From assembly GCF_002864685.1 (NCBI RefSeq), contig NZ_NMQZ01000018.1:45948-109947 (forward strand): 64,000 nt of DNA, given 5' to 3'. Position 1 is the stretch's first letter; each line of letters starts with the position of its first letter. This document shows, piece by piece, positions 14,170 through 23,317 of the stretch. Below the pieces are notes generated by a model, which saw only the letters and a list, made by a program, of their open reading frames with translations, made no database searches and was not told where the DNA came from. A program made the position numbers and the translations under genes. The DNA is from Alloalcanivorax mobilis. GTDB taxonomy: Bacteria; Pseudomonadota; Gammaproteobacteria; Pseudomonadales; Alcanivoracaceae.

Positions 14170-15429
14170 TTAAGCAATGGAGAGCCGATTGCGGCCCTCG
14201 GACTTGGCCCGATAGAGCGCTTCGTCGGCACGCTTTAAGGTGTCGCGCCAATCCACATCGGTGAGCTCGGCAAAGCCCATGCTGGCGCCAATGTCGATGC
14301 CGGTGACACCATCGAGCTCGATGGTCGCGAAGGCGGCCAGCAGCCGCGCCACGATGGGCGGCGCGGAATTCGAGTGGGCCTCGGCCAGGTACACCACGAA
14401 TTCATCGCCGCCCCAGCGGCAGGCGATGTCGCCCTCGCGCATGGTGCTGCGAAGGCGCTCCGCCACCAGACGAATCAGCCGGTCGCCATGGCCGTGGCCG
14501 AAGCGGTCGTTGACCAGCTTGAAGTGATCCAGATCGATAAACAGCAAGCCGCCACCGGCACCGCCCAGGTGATCCAGCCGGTTCTCCAGATAAGTCCGAT
14601 TGAACAGCCCGGAAAGCGGATCGCGGTTGGCTTCGTCGGTGAGTCGTTGAAGCTGATGGCTGTGCTGGGTGCGTTCGCTGAGCGTGCGTGAGTAATGAAT
14701 CGCCATGGCCGCGAACGCGCCCAGGTGGAAACAGGCGCAACCCAGGGTCAGGGCGCTGAACGGCAGCAATTCCACACGCAGCTCGCGCAGCGTGTCGTGG
14801 ACGCCGGCGAGAAAGAAAATCGCGAAGCCAAACACGGTCAATCGCCACACCAGCACGCCGCCGGCGCGGCGCGCCCGGTGCAGGAGACGCCACGAAGCCA
14901 TCGCGAACAGCAGCAGGCAAACGCCGAAAAACGGCGCCGCGCCAGTGCCGTAATCCGCGAACACGCCATTGCCGCTCACCATGAAGCGATCGCTGGCGAT
15001 AATCAGCCAGGGGTGGCGCAGCCACAGCAGGGATGAAAACAGCAGCCCCGTGGCATACAGAGCCAGCAGCGGGCCGGCCGGCGTGTCGCGCTGGCGCAGC
15101 ACTCTCTGCAAGCAGATGAAGGCCACCAGCGCCATCACCACCGCCGCCAAAGACAGCCGATAAGGCAGCATCACCTGGTCCGGCTGGCCCTGGCGCAGAT
15201 GAATGCCCACGGCGATGTCGCCGGTAACGTAGGCGGTGGCGAACAGATTGGCGAGGGTGAAATGCAACGCCACCGGCGCCTCCCGGTCGCGGTGCCGGTA
15301 CAGCGCCAGCGTAAACACCGCCAACAGCAGCAGCGCCAGGGTGGCGCCGGTGGCCATGATCTTCACCCACAGCGTCCAGGTGTCCTCGCCCCCCGCGATC
15401 AAGCCGGTGGCCACAATTTCATCAGGCAT
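14170..15429 (-). CDS. membrane diguanylate cyclase (GGDEF)
   Basis: 419 residues. The N-terminal ~240 residues hold about seven hydrophobic helices (for example MATGATLALLLLAVFTLAL and LSLAAVVMALVAFICL), then a GGDEF domain starts at NRDPLSGLFNRTYLE. The active site is intact (CRWGGDEFVV) and an inhibitory I-site RxxD lies five residues upstream (REGD), so it should make c-di-GMP under product feedback. The 7TM-type region suggests a membrane-embedded sensor with unknown signal. It is convergent with ribD and transcribed away from the paa operon. Confidence 0.92.
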   Translation of the reverse strand: MPDEIVATGLIAGGEDTWTLWVKIMATGATLALLLLAVFTLALYRHRDREAPVALHFTLANLFATAYVTGDIAVGIHLRQGQPDQVMLPYRLSLAAVVMALVAFICLQRVLRQRDTPAGPLLALYATGLLFSSLLWLRHPWLIIASDRFMVSGNGVFADYGTGAAPFFGVCLLLFAMASWRLLHRARRAGGVLVWRLTVFGFAIFFLAGVHDTLRELRVELLPFSALTLGCACFHLGAFAAMAIHYSRTLSERTQHSHQLQRLTDEANRDPLSGLFNRTYLENRLDHLGGAGGGLLFIDLDHFKLVNDRFGHGHGDRLIRLVAERLRSTMREGDIACRWGGDEFVVYLAEAHSNSAPPIVARLLAAFATIELDGVTGIDIGASMGFAELTDVDWRDTLKRADEALYRAKSEGRNRLSIA

Positions 15430-15819
15430 ATTGCCCCATCGATAACGAATCGCTCCCCTCGGCGAAGAGTAGCAAAAAAGCGCCAGAGCGCCGCTGTGTT
15501 ATCCGCGCGTCGGGCTGGGCAACCGCGCCTGGGAATGCCTGTTCATGGTGGTTAAGAGTGGAGGGTAATGTATCGGATCATTGTATCAGGGCGGAATCGG
15601 CGGCCTTGGATGGTGGCCTGTAAGGTGGCGAAAAAGCGGTGAAAACCCGGAAATAGAGCCGTTCAGAGTGATTTCTGGTCAAGGCGTGATCGGCGCTTTC
15701 AGAAATGACACGAAAATAGTAATTTGACATGAAATTATGTATCGTATAAAAATAAACACATTGGCGGATCACCGCCACCCAGTTGGCAGGGCGGGCGATG
15801 CCCGGCAGGGAGAGAAACC
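15430..15819. promoter_or_regulatory. paaA promoter region
   Basis: This 390-bp gene-free stretch separates the divergent GGDEF and paaA genes. A candidate paaA promoter is TTGACA at 15724-15729 and TATAAA at 15745-15750 (15-bp spacer, short). The word GTATCG lies inside that spacer (15739-15744) and again at 15570-15575; the same word, as CGATAC, occurs in the liv and paaG promoters, making it a candidate PaaX site. AGGGAG precedes the paaA start. The promoter was located by inspection only. Confidence 0.5.
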
Positions 15820-16806
15820 ATGTACGCACAACAGGTGGACACCGGCAGCAAGGGCCTGAAAAGCCTGGATGAAATGAGCCCGGAAGAGCGGCACTTTCAA
15901 GAGAAGGTGAACGCGGAAACCAAGATCGAGCCCAAGAACTGGATGCCCGACGGCTACCGCAAGACGCTGATTCGCCAGATATCCCAGCACGCCCACTCGG
16001 AAATCGTCGGTATGCTGCCCGAAGGCAACTGGCTGACCCGCGCCCCCAGCCTCAAGCGCAAGCTGCAACTGATGGCCAAGATCCAGGACGAAGCCGGCCA
16101 CGGCCTGTACCTGTACAGCGCCATGGAAACCCTGGGCGCCGACCGCGACGACGAGATCGATAAGCTGCACCGGGGCGAGGTGAAGTTCTCCTCCATCTTC
16201 ACTTATCCGACCCTCACCTGGGCGGACATGGGCGCCATCGGCTGGCTCGTCGACGGCGCCGCCATCGTCAACCAGGTGCCGCTGCAGCGTTGCTCCTACG
16301 GCCCCTATGCGCGGGCCATGATTCGCGTGTGCAAGGAAGAGAGCTTCCACCAGCGTCAGGGCTACGAAATCCTGCTGACCATGATGCGCGAAGGCACCGA
16401 CGAGCAGAAAGCCATGGTGCAGGACGCCATCAACCGCTTCTGGTGGCCGTCGCTGATGATGTTCGGCCCCTCCGACGCGGACTCGCCCAACTCCGCGCAA
16501 TCCATGGCATGGAAAATCAAACGCCACGGCAACGACGACCTGCGCCAGCGCTTCCTCGACCAGACCGTGCCGCAACTGGAATTCCTCGGCTGCACCGCCC
16601 CGGACCCGGACCTGAAATGGAATGAGGAAACCGGCCACTACGACTTCGGTGAAATCCAATGGCAGGAATTCTTCGACGTGCTCAAGGGCCACAGCCCTTG
16701 CGGCGTGGAGCGGATTCAGCAGCGCAAGAACGCCATCGACGAAGGCCAGTGGGTGCGTGACGCCGCCGTGGCCTACGCCGACAAGCAGAAAGCGAACGCC
16801 GCCTGA
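15820..16806 (+). CDS. paaA: 1,2-phenylacetyl-CoA epoxidase, catalytic subunit PaaA
   Basis: 328 residues. PaaA is the diiron subunit of the PaaABCE multicomponent epoxidase, which attacks the ring of phenylacetyl-CoA. Diiron-ligand segments are visible: [20 protein letters not shown] (ExxH) and [16 protein letters not shown] (ExxH). The N-terminus ([44 protein letters not shown]) is characteristic. First gene of paaABCDE; 96 bp separate it from paaB, unlike the tight spacing further on. Confidence 0.98.
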   Translation: MYAQQVDTGSKGLKSLDEMSPEERHFQEKVNAETKIEPKNWMPDGYRKTLIRQISQHAHSEIVGMLPEGNWLTRAPSLKRKLQLMAKIQDEAGHGLYLYSAMETLGADRDDEIDKLHRGEVKFSSIFTYPTLTWADMGAIGWLVDGAAIVNQVPLQRCSYGPYARAMIRVCKEESFHQRQGYEILLTMMREGTDEQKAMVQDAINRFWWPSLMMFGPSDADSPNSAQSMAWKIKRHGNDDLRQRFLDQTVPQLEFLGCTAPDPDLKWNEETGHYDFGEIQWQEFFDVLKGHSPCGVERIQQRKNAIDEGQWVRDAAVAYADKQKANAA

Positions 16807-16817
16807 GGCGGCGCTGA

Positions 16818-16842
16818 TGCAGGATTCAGGATACAGGATGAA
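16818..16842. repeat. word-repeat tract (CAGGAT words) between paaA and paaB
   Basis: A 25-bp tract with the word CAGGAT(T/A) three times (CAGGATTCAGGATACAGGAT), 11 bp after the paaA stop. It is followed by a small hairpin (GCGGCC TCT GGCCGC). It belongs with the other post-stop word tracts listed in this window. It accounts for the unusually wide paaA-paaB spacer. Confidence 0.55.
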
Positions 16843-16902
16843 GGCGCGGCCTCTGGCCGCGTAATCCATCGGAAAAGACGCAGCACCAACCGGAAAACGA
16901 AC

Positions 16903-17184
16903 ATGGCTGAATGGACCCTCTTTGAAGTCTTCGTGCGCAGCAAGCACGGCCTCAACCACAAACACGTGGGCAGCGTGCACGCCGCCGACGCCACCATGGC
17001 CCTGGAAAACGCCCGCGAGCTCTACACCCGTAGAAGCGAAGGCGTCAGCCTGTGGGTGGTGCCCGCCGCGCAGATTACCGCCAGCGCCGGCGACGAAAAA
17101 GAACCCTTCTTCGACCCCGCCGACGACAAGGTCTACCGCCACGCCAGCTTCTACAAGCTGCCCCCGGAAGTGGATCAGATGTGA
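16903..17184 (+). CDS. paaB: 1,2-phenylacetyl-CoA epoxidase subunit PaaB
   Basis: 93 residues, the normal size of this small subunit. Signature segments are WTLFEVFVRSKHGLNHKHVGSVHAADA and ARELYTRRSEGVSLWVVP. PaaB bridges the PaaAC heterodimers in the epoxidase complex. Its TGA stop shares one base with the paaC ATG (TGATG), so translation is coupled. Confidence 0.97.
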   Translation: MAEWTLFEVFVRSKHGLNHKHVGSVHAADATMALENARELYTRRSEGVSLWVVPAAQITASAGDEKEPFFDPADDKVYRHASFYKLPPEVDQM

Positions 17185-17951
17185 TGAGCGTCGCCATGCA
17201 AAACAATCAAGCTCTTGTCGAATACCTTCTTCGTCTCGCCGACACCGACATGGTGCTCGCCCAGCGCTTCTGCGAATGGTGCGGCAACGCCCCGGCCCTG
17301 GAAGAAGAAGTGGCGATGATGAACGTGGGCCTGGACCTGCTCGGCCAGGCGCGCAACTGGTACGACTACGCCGCCGAATTGCGCGACGACGGCCGCGACG
17401 CGGACTTTCTCGCCTTCCGCCGCAACGAACGGGAATACCGGAATTTATTGATCGCCGAACAGCCGCGCGGTGATTACGCGGTGACCACGGCCAAGCAATT
17501 TTTCTTCGACGTCTGGCACCACCTGGTGCTCACGGGCCTGACCGAATCCAGCGACGAACGCATCGCCGGCCTCGCTGCCAAGGGCCTGAAAGAATCCACC
17601 TACCACCGCCGTCGCTCCAGCGAATGGATGCTGCGGTTAGGGCAGGGCACCGAAGAAAGCCACCGCCGTCTTACCGACGCCGTGCAGAACCTGTGGCGCT
17701 TCACCTACGAGCTCACCGACACCGATGAGATCGAGGACCAGCTCGCCGAAGCGGGCATCGGCGCCGGCAACGTGGGCGACGCCTGGCGCGCCGAAGTGGC
17801 CCGCGTGTTCGCTGAAGCCGGCCTGGACCTGCCGGAACCGGCGCGCCACTTCTACATGGACGGCAAGAACGGCAAACACACCGAGCATCTCGGTTTCTTA
17901 TTGGCCGAGATGCAGTCCCTGCCGCGGGCCTACCCCGATGCAACCTGGTGA
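17184..17951 (+). CDS. paaC: 1,2-phenylacetyl-CoA epoxidase structural subunit PaaC
   Basis: 255 residues from the ATG overlapping the paaB stop; a second ATG four codons on is possible. PaaC is the PaaA-like structural partner of the epoxidase. Recognisable segments: LADTDMVLAQRFCEWCGNAP, LGQARNWYDYAAELRDDGRDADFLAFRRNEREYRNLL, and GLKESTYHRRRSSEWMLRLG. Its 3' end overlaps paaD by 14 bp. Confidence 0.97.
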   Translation: MSVAMQNNQALVEYLLRLADTDMVLAQRFCEWCGNAPALEEEVAMMNVGLDLLGQARNWYDYAAELRDDGRDADFLAFRRNEREYRNLLIAEQPRGDYAVTTAKQFFFDVWHHLVLTGLTESSDERIAGLAAKGLKESTYHRRRSSEWMLRLGQGTEESHRRLTDAVQNLWRFTYELTDTDEIEDQLAEAGIGAGNVGDAWRAEVARVFAEAGLDLPEPARHFYMDGKNGKHTEHLGFLLAEMQSLPRAYPDATW

Positions 17952-18477
17952 TTTTATTTTTCGCGAGCGTCAGCCTTTCCGGGGCGAACCGCTCAGCGAA
18001 GCGGATTTGCCCCGCGCCTGGGACTGTCTCGTCCAGGTGATGGACCCGGAGGTGCCCGTGGTCAGCGTCGTCGACCTGGGCATGATCCGCGCCGTGGAAT
18101 GGAGCGACGACAGCCTGCACGTTAAGGTCTCGCCCACTTACTCCGGCTGTCCGGCCACGGAAGTGATCGAGCGCGACGTGCGCGAAGCCCTGGAAGACAT
18201 CGGCTTCCAGAACCCGCGCATCGAACGGGTGCTGGCGCCGGCCTGGACTACCGACTGGATCACCGACAACGGCCGCGATGCCCTCAAGGCCTACGGCATC
18301 GCGCCGCCGCCGAAAGGGCAGGGCCGCGATACCTTGCACGATCCCGGCCCCGCCGAATGCCCGCACTGCGGCGGCACTGACACGGTGCAAGTCAGCGAAT
18401 TCGGCTCCACCGCCTGCAAGGCGCTTTATAAATGCCGCGAGTGCCTGGAACCCTTCGACTACTTTAAGTGCCTTTAA
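17938..18477 (+). CDS. paaD: PaaD, iron-sulfur maturation factor of the epoxidase
   Basis: 179 residues from the ATG at 17938, inside the end of paaC. The N-terminal half is a MIP18/DUF59 domain (WDCLVQVMDPEVPVVSVVDLGMIRAV and YSGCPATEVIERDV). The C-terminal part is a zinc-ribbon-like Cys cluster (CPHCGGTDTVQVSEFGST then YKCRECLEPFDYFKCL). The family is needed for the epoxidase and is thought to help assemble its metal centres. The paaE ATG follows 2 bp after the stop. Confidence 0.95.
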   Translation: MQPGDFIFRERQPFRGEPLSEADLPRAWDCLVQVMDPEVPVVSVVDLGMIRAVEWSDDSLHVKVSPTYSGCPATEVIERDVREALEDIGFQNPRIERVLAPAWTTDWITDNGRDALKAYGIAPPPKGQGRDTLHDPGPAECPHCGGTDTVQVSEFGSTACKALYKCRECLEPFDYFKCL

Positions 18478-18479
18478 TC

Positions 18480-19556
18480 ATGAGCCAATTTCATTCTCTG
18501 ACCATCCGTGAAGTGCGCCCGGAAACCCGCGAAGCGGTGTCCATCGCCTTCGACGTGCCGCCGGAACTGAACGACGCCTTCCGCTTCACCCAGGGCCAGC
18601 ACCTGATCGTGCGTACTCATATGGACGGCGAGGAAGTACGCCGCTCCTACTCCATCTGCACCGGCGTCAACGACGGCGACCTGCGCGTGGCGGTGAAAAA
18701 AGTCCCCGGCGGCCGCTTCTCCGCCTTCGCCAACGGCGAGCTTAAGGAAGGCGACAGCCTGGAAGTGATGCCGCCCAGCGGCCACTTCCACATCGACCTG
18801 GACCCGGAGCGCCAGGCCCACTACCTGGCCGTGGCCGCCGGCAGCGGCATCACGCCCATTCTCTCCATCATCAAAACCACCCTGGAAGCCGAACCCCATA
18901 GCCGCTTCACGCTGCTCTACGGCAACCGCTCCAGCAATTCCACCCTGTTCCGCGAAGCGCTCAGCGACCTGAAAAACGCCTACCTGGGCCGCTTCAACGT
19001 CATCTACCTGTTCAGCCGCGAGCAGCAGGATGTGGACCTTTATAACGGCCGCATCGACGCGGAAAAATGCGACGCCATTTTCTCCCGCTGGCTCGACACC
19101 CCGAACCTGCACGCCGCCTTCCTCTGCGGCCCACAATCCATGACCGAGGTCGTGCGCGACCGCCTCGTCGCCAACGGCCTGGACAAAAGCCGCGTGCACT
19201 TCGAACTGTTCGGCGTCGAAGGCCAGCCGCAGCGCCAACACCGGCGTGTCGAAGAGGTGTCCGCCGACGAAGCCAAAACGCAGGTCACCATCATCGCCGA
19301 CGGCCGCGAAGTCCAAATCGAGCTGCCCCGCGACTCCAAGAACATCCTCGACGCCGCCAACGACAACGGCGCCGACCTGCCGTTCTCCTGCAAGGCCGGC
19401 GTCTGCTCCACCTGCCGCTGCAAAGTAGTGGAAGGCGAAGTGGAAATGGACAACAACTTCGCTTTGGAAGACTACGAAGTCGCCGCCGGCTACGTGCTCT
19501 CCTGCCAGAGCTACCCGATCACCGACAAGGTGGTTCTCGACTTCGATCAACCATAA
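18480..19556 (+). CDS. paaE: 1,2-phenylacetyl-CoA epoxidase reductase PaaE
   Basis: 358 residues from MSQFHSLTIREV; an upstream in-frame ATG (18468) lies inside paaD and is less likely. An FAD-binding RRSYSICTG motif, an NADPH-binding AAGSGITPILSIIKT motif, and a C-terminal plant-type [2Fe-2S] ferredoxin domain (CKAGVCSTCRCKVVEGEVEM, then a final CQS) give the electron path from NADPH to the PaaA diiron site. It is the last gene before a large palindrome that separates it from paaZ. Confidence 0.97.
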   Translation: MSQFHSLTIREVRPETREAVSIAFDVPPELNDAFRFTQGQHLIVRTHMDGEEVRRSYSICTGVNDGDLRVAVKKVPGGRFSAFANGELKEGDSLEVMPPSGHFHIDLDPERQAHYLAVAAGSGITPILSIIKTTLEAEPHSRFTLLYGNRSSNSTLFREALSDLKNAYLGRFNVIYLFSREQQDVDLYNGRIDAEKCDAIFSRWLDTPNLHAAFLCGPQSMTEVVRDRLVANGLDKSRVHFELFGVEGQPQRQHRRVEEVSADEAKTQVTIIADGREVQIELPRDSKNILDAANDNGADLPFSCKAGVCSTCRCKVVEGEVEMDNNFALEDYEVAAGYVLSCQSYPITDKVVLDFDQP

Positions 19557-19776
19557 GGAGCCTCCGAACGATGCCGGCGTCGTTTCCGCGGCTGCGCCGC
19601 CCTGCGGGGCGCCACGATCGGCCCGCCCTCCGCGTTGTGGCCGCTTGACGTGGCGCCACCACGCCGGCGCGTCCACGCCTTGATGGCGGGCCGCTCGTGA
19701 CGCCGGAAACGACGCCGGCACCGCCCGGAGGCTCCCGAGCGCACCAAACAACCGGCGACGGCCCAAGAGGCCGTCG
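19557..19776. repeat. 179-bp nested palindrome plus a second hairpin between paaE and paaZ
   Basis: Three arm pairs nest correctly: 19557-19566 with 19726-19735 (10/10), 19572-19588 with 19704-19720 (17/17), and 19613-19627 with 19685-19699 (14/15). The structure starts on the base after the paaE stop. A separate hairpin, CGACGGCC-caaga-GGCCGTCG, follows at 19756-19776, 30 bp before the paaZ start. The whole is gene-free. It looks like an intergenic mobile-type repeat and could slow or partly end transcription between paaE and paaZ (inference). Confidence 0.75.
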
Positions 19777-19806
19777 TTTCATACGCAGATAGAAAGGAGC
19801 CACGCC

Positions 19807-21858
19807 ATGACCGTCCTCCAAAGCTACCTCGCCGGCCAATGGCTCGGCAGCCAGCCCGGTAAACCGCTGGCCAGCGCCATCAACGGCGAGATCGTCGCCC
19901 ACACCCACGACGACACCCCAGACTTCGCCGCCGCCGTGCACTACGGCCGCACCACCGGCGTTAAGGAACTGCTCAAACTCGACTTCCAGGAACGCGCCGC
20001 CCGCCTCAAGGCCATGGCGCAGTACCTGCAAGAACACAAAAAGGAACTCTACACATTGTCGCGCCACACCGGCGCCACCAAAGGCGACAACGCCTTCGAC
20101 ATCGACGGCGGCTTCGGCACCCTGTTCGCCTACGCCAGCATGGGCCGCAAAGAGCTGCCCTCCGGCAACGTCCTCCACGAAGGCCCGGTGATTCCGCTGG
20201 GCAAAAACAACCACTTCGCCGGCACCCACATCCTGGTGCCGCGCGGTGGCGTTGCCGTGCACATCAACGCCTTCAACTTCCCGGTCTGGGGCATGCTGGA
20301 AAAATTCGCCGGCAACTTCCTCGCCGGCATGCCCTGCATCGTCAAACCGGCCACCGCCACCAGCTACGTCACCGAAGCTTGCGTCCGTCTTATGCAAGAC
20401 TCCGGCGCCCTCCCGGAAGGCGCGCTGCAACTGATCATCGGCGGCACCGGAGACCTGCTCGACCAGCTCGACGAACAGGACATGGTCACCTTCACCGGCT
20501 CCGCGGACACCGCCCGCAAACTGCGCGCGCACCCCAACGTCATCAACCGCTCCATCCCTTTCAACGCCGAAGCGGACTCGCTCAACAGCGCCATCCTCGC
20601 CCCGGACGTCACCCCCGACGACGAAGAGTTCGACCTGCTCGCCAAGGAAATCGTCCGCGAGATGACCGTCAAAGCCGGCCAGAAATGCACCGCCATCCGC
20701 CGCATCATGGTGCCCCAACAGCACCTGGACGCGTTCGCCGAACGCCTGATCCAGCGCCTGGAAAAAATCACCCTCGGCGACCCGGACGAAGAAGGTGTAC
20801 GCATGGGCGCGCTCGCCTCCCTCGCCCAGAAAGAAGACGTCACCGTCGCCGTCAACGACCTGCTCAACACCAGCGAATGCATTTTCGGTGGCAACGGTGA
20901 ACCGCAGCTTATTGGCAAAGGCACCGAAAACGGCGCCTTCTTCGCCCCGCGCCTGCTGCGCAGCCGCGACCCCCACGCCGACGGCGGCGCCCACGACATC
21001 GAAGCCTTCGGCCCCGTCAGCACCCTGATGGGCTACGGCGATCTCGACGAAGCCGTCGAACTCGCCGCCAAAGGCAAAGGCAGCCTGGTCACCACCTTCG
21101 CCACCAAAGACCCGCAAACCGCCGCCCGTACCATCCCCGTGCTCGCCGCCCGCCACGGCCGCCTGCAAGTGCTCAACGCCGAAGCCGCCAAAGAATCCAC
21201 CGGCCACGGCGCGCCCCTGCCCATGCTTAAACACGGCGGCCCCGGCCGCGCCGGCGGCGGCGAAGAACTCGGCGGCATCCGCGCCGTCCACCACTACCTG
21301 CAACGCACCGCCATCCAGGGCTCTCCGTCTATGCTCGCCGCCGTCACCGGCGAATACGTGCGCGGCGCCGACGTCCTCGAAACCGAAGTGCACCCCTTCC
21401 GCCGCCACTTCGACGACCTCGCCATCGGCGAATCCCTGCTCACCCACCGCCGCACCGTCACCGAAGCCGACATCGTCAACTTCGGCTGCCTCTCCGGCGA
21501 CCACTTCTACATGCACTTCGACGACATCGCCGCCAAAGACTCCCAATTCGGCAAACGCATCGCCCACGGCTACTTCCTCCTCTCCGCCGCCGCCGGCCTG
21601 TTCGTCTCCCCGGCCCCCGGCCCCGTGCTCGCCAACTACGGCCTCGACACCCTGCGCTTCATCAACCCCGTCGGCGCCGGCGACACCATCCAGGCCCGCC
21701 TCACCTGCAAACGAAAAATCGACCAAGGCAAAGCCGCCCCTGACGGCACCCCGCAAGGTGTGGTGGTCTGGGATGTGCAGGTGAAGAACCAGGACGACGA
21801 GCTGGTCGCCAGCTACGACATCCTCACGCTCGTAGCGAAAAAGAAAGGGGACGCATAA
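19807..21858 (+). CDS. paaZ: PaaZ, oxepin-CoA hydrolase / 3-oxo-5,6-dehydrosuberyl-CoA semialdehyde dehydrogenase
   Basis: 683 residues, the usual length. The N-terminal aldehyde dehydrogenase (to ~525) shows [33 protein letters not shown] and the catalytic cysteine in [15 protein letters not shown]. The C-terminal MaoC-like hydratase (from ~540) shows [14 protein letters not shown] and [16 protein letters not shown]. PaaZ opens the oxepin ring and oxidises the resulting semialdehyde. GAAAGGAG precedes the ATG. It closes the left paa block and is followed by a clear terminator. Confidence 0.98.
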   Translation: MTVLQSYLAGQWLGSQPGKPLASAINGEIVAHTHDDTPDFAAAVHYGRTTGVKELLKLDFQERAARLKAMAQYLQEHKKELYTLSRHTGATKGDNAFDIDGGFGTLFAYASMGRKELPSGNVLHEGPVIPLGKNNHFAGTHILVPRGGVAVHINAFNFPVWGMLEKFAGNFLAGMPCIVKPATATSYVTEACVRLMQDSGALPEGALQLIIGGTGDLLDQLDEQDMVTFTGSADTARKLRAHPNVINRSIPFNAEADSLNSAILAPDVTPDDEEFDLLAKEIVREMTVKAGQKCTAIRRIMVPQQHLDAFAERLIQRLEKITLGDPDEEGVRMGALASLAQKEDVTVAVNDLLNTSECIFGGNGEPQLIGKGTENGAFFAPRLLRSRDPHADGGAHDIEAFGPVSTLMGYGDLDEAVELAAKGKGSLVTTFATKDPQTAARTIPVLAARHGRLQVLNAEAAKESTGHGAPLPMLKHGGPGRAGGGEELGGIRAVHHYLQRTAIQGSPSMLAAVTGEYVRGADVLETEVHPFRRHFDDLAIGESLLTHRRTVTEADIVNFGCLSGDHFYMHFDDIAAKDSQFGKRIAHGYFLLSAAAGLFVSPAPGPVLANYGLDTLRFINPVGAGDTIQARLTCKRKIDQGKAAPDGTPQGVVVWDVQVKNQDDELVASYDILTLVAKKKGDA

Positions 21859-21909
21859 CTCGCATGGTGAGTTAGTCCTTACTATTTAACTCAAGGCTTC
21901 CTTGGTGAT

Positions 21910-21938
21910 GGCCGCTCCTTTTGGGGCGGCCTTTTTTT
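21910..21938 (+). terminator. Rho-independent terminator after paaZ
   Basis: Stem GGCCGCTCC (21910-21918) pairs with GGGGCGGCC (21923-21931) around a TTTT loop, with one G-T pair, followed by seven Ts (21932-21938). It lies 51 bp after the paaZ stop and marks the left edge of the AT-rich island. Confidence 0.9.
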
Positions 21939-21986
21939 GTTGTATTCTCAGTACTTATTCCGGTTTGAGCGTTTTGAGGAGGGGAC

Positions 21987-22265
21987 ATGGATGACATGAC
22001 AAAAAGGATATTTTTATCTGTAGGATTGCCTGGAGTTCCTCTTTTTTTGCTGTTTGTGCTAATGAAATACATCTATTCTGATTCAATGGTTGAATTTTTC
22101 GGTAGTGAAAGAGTTTTCCTGATAACAATCTTCTTGGTCCTTGTTCTATTCTTCGTTTTTATTTTTTCTCTGCTGAGAAAGAAAAGGAATGACGGAATCG
22201 CCAAGAAGATAAATTCCGTTACTTATAAAAACAACTCTACCCATAATGGTGATAACAGGTTTTAG
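21987..22265 (+). CDS. small two-helix membrane protein with C-terminal HNGDN motif (putative ABC-3C effector)
   Basis: 92 residues in AT-rich sequence unlike the flanks. Two hydrophobic helices are visible at ~8-30 (IFLSVGLPGVPLFLLFVLM) and ~43-63 (VFLITIFLVLVLFFVFIF), then a basic stop-transfer stretch (RKKR). The last 14 residues (79-92, TYKNNSTHNGDNRF) closely match residues 6-19 of the next protein. I do not recognise a named family. Position at the head of an ABC-3C operon, size and topology suggest a membrane-disrupting effector triggered through the shared motif (inference). GAGGAG lies upstream. The next gene starts 3 bp after the stop. Confidence 0.75.
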   Translation: MDDMTKRIFLSVGLPGVPLFLLFVLMKYIYSDSMVEFFGSERVFLITIFLVLVLFFVFIFSLLRKKRNDGIAKKINSVTYKNNSTHNGDNRF

Positions 22266-22268
22266 TGC

Positions 22269-22808
22269 ATGGACGTCGAATTAAATTATAAAGACAATTC
22301 TGTTCATAACGGGGATAATATCTTTGCGCCTCTAAGTAGTTTGGAAAAAGCGATTGATATTATAATAAAGAAATTTGGCGATGATGAAGAGTTGGTTGAT
22401 TTTATAGAAGATCTTTCTGATTTGGTTAATAGCCATCCTAATAGGGAGATCGTGGGCCTGGAAGAAAAATTAAATGCAGGTGGCAGGGGTGACTTGGTTG
22501 CTGACGCGACGTATTTAAAAAATAAGTTTGAAAGGAGGGTGGCCAAGAATCAGCTCCTAGCGATTGAGCAGCATGTCTATGTGCAGATATTATCTGCCAT
22601 AATATCAATATGGAAACAAAAAATAAGACCACTAATAAATTCAAATTCTGGCGACATGAAGGTTGACGAGGTTATTTTTGAAGAAATTCTGTGCCCTATC
22701 CATAAGGCGGTTATTAAGTACGATAGTTTAATTACCACAGAAAGCGTGTCCGGCATGCTTTATTTTCTTACAGGGAAGTGTCATGTGAGGTGGGATGGAA
22801 TATGTTAA
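22269..22808 (+). CDS. ABC-three component (ABC-3C) C-terminal-domain protein with N-terminal HNGDN motif
   Basis: 179 residues. Residues 6-19 (NYKDNSVHNGDNIF) repeat the C-terminal motif of the upstream membrane protein. After a helical middle part (LEKAIDIIIKKFGDDEEL), the C-terminal ~90 residues (LAIEQHVYVQILSAI, EILCPIHKAVIKYD, SGMLYFLTGKCHVRW) resemble the conserved C-terminal domain of ABC-3C effector proteins as I know them. In most such systems this domain is fused to an effector domain; here a short motif takes that place, with the effector apparently supplied in trans. It overlaps the next gene by 7 bp. Confidence 0.75.
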   Translation: MDVELNYKDNSVHNGDNIFAPLSSLEKAIDIIIKKFGDDEELVDFIEDLSDLVNSHPNREIVGLEEKLNAGGRGDLVADATYLKNKFERRVAKNQLLAIEQHVYVQILSAIISIWKQKIRPLINSNSGDMKVDEVIFEEILCPIHKAVIKYDSLITTESVSGMLYFLTGKCHVRWDGIC

Positions 22809-23317
22809 TTTATCATCCGGCTTATGATGTTAATCATTGTGTGTATAGAATTCTTCTTATTGTTGAGAACTCTTCAATCGAGAGAATACCTTTGGATTTA
22901 ATAATAATCCAGGATTTATATGTCCTTTTTCCGCATTTGTTAAAAGAAATAAGCCCCTTTCCATCTGAGTTGCGAGCCTATAGGAAGGTTGTGAAAGGCA
23001 TTAGACAGCCCTATGAGTTCATGCGGAATGCGGGAAGGGTGGCGGCACAAATTAAAGTGATTCAAATGGCTGCTATAAAAAGTCTTCTTGCAAAAAAGAT
23101 TTTATCAATTGAATCTTTCCAGCAGGGATATATTGAAAGAACAAAAAATAATTTACCTAACGATTTGGTTGGTCTTCTGGAATCGGATTTAAATGCACAA
23201 GAGAACTGGTTCCACTTGATAGTTAACGAGCTGCCGTCGCAAAAGCTGACTGGGAAAGCGGGCCTGAAAAAGCGTAGCGGACTCCTTGAGTTTCGGTACG
23301 ACGTGGAGGAGGTATGA
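22802..23317 (+). CDS. ABC-three component system middle component
   Basis: 171 residues from the ATG at 22802 (MLIYHPAYDVNHCVYRILLIVE), chosen over an in-frame ATG at 22778 because the YHPAYD..H..(F/Y)R start is the expected N-terminus of this family. The DLIIIQDLYVLFPHLLKEI segment that follows is also typical of middle components, which bridge the ABC ATPase and the effector/CTD protein. No catalytic motif is seen. It overlaps the end of the previous gene and shares ATGA with the ATPase gene. Confidence 0.72.
   Translation: MLIYHPAYDVNHCVYRILLIVENSSIERIPLDLIIIQDLYVLFPHLLKEISPFPSELRAYRKVVKGIRQPYEFMRNAGRVAAQIKVIQMAAIKSLLAKKILSIESFQQGYIERTKNNLPNDLVGLLESDLNAQENWFHLIVNELPSQKLTGKAGLKKRSGLLEFRYDVEEV

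Noticed and set aside
19519..21756. A 745-codon open frame on the minus strand opposite paaZ
   Set aside because: It is the antisense shadow of paaZ: low-complexity Gly/Ala/Val/Asp composition, no domain resemblance, and the GC-rich codon positions of paaZ keep it open.
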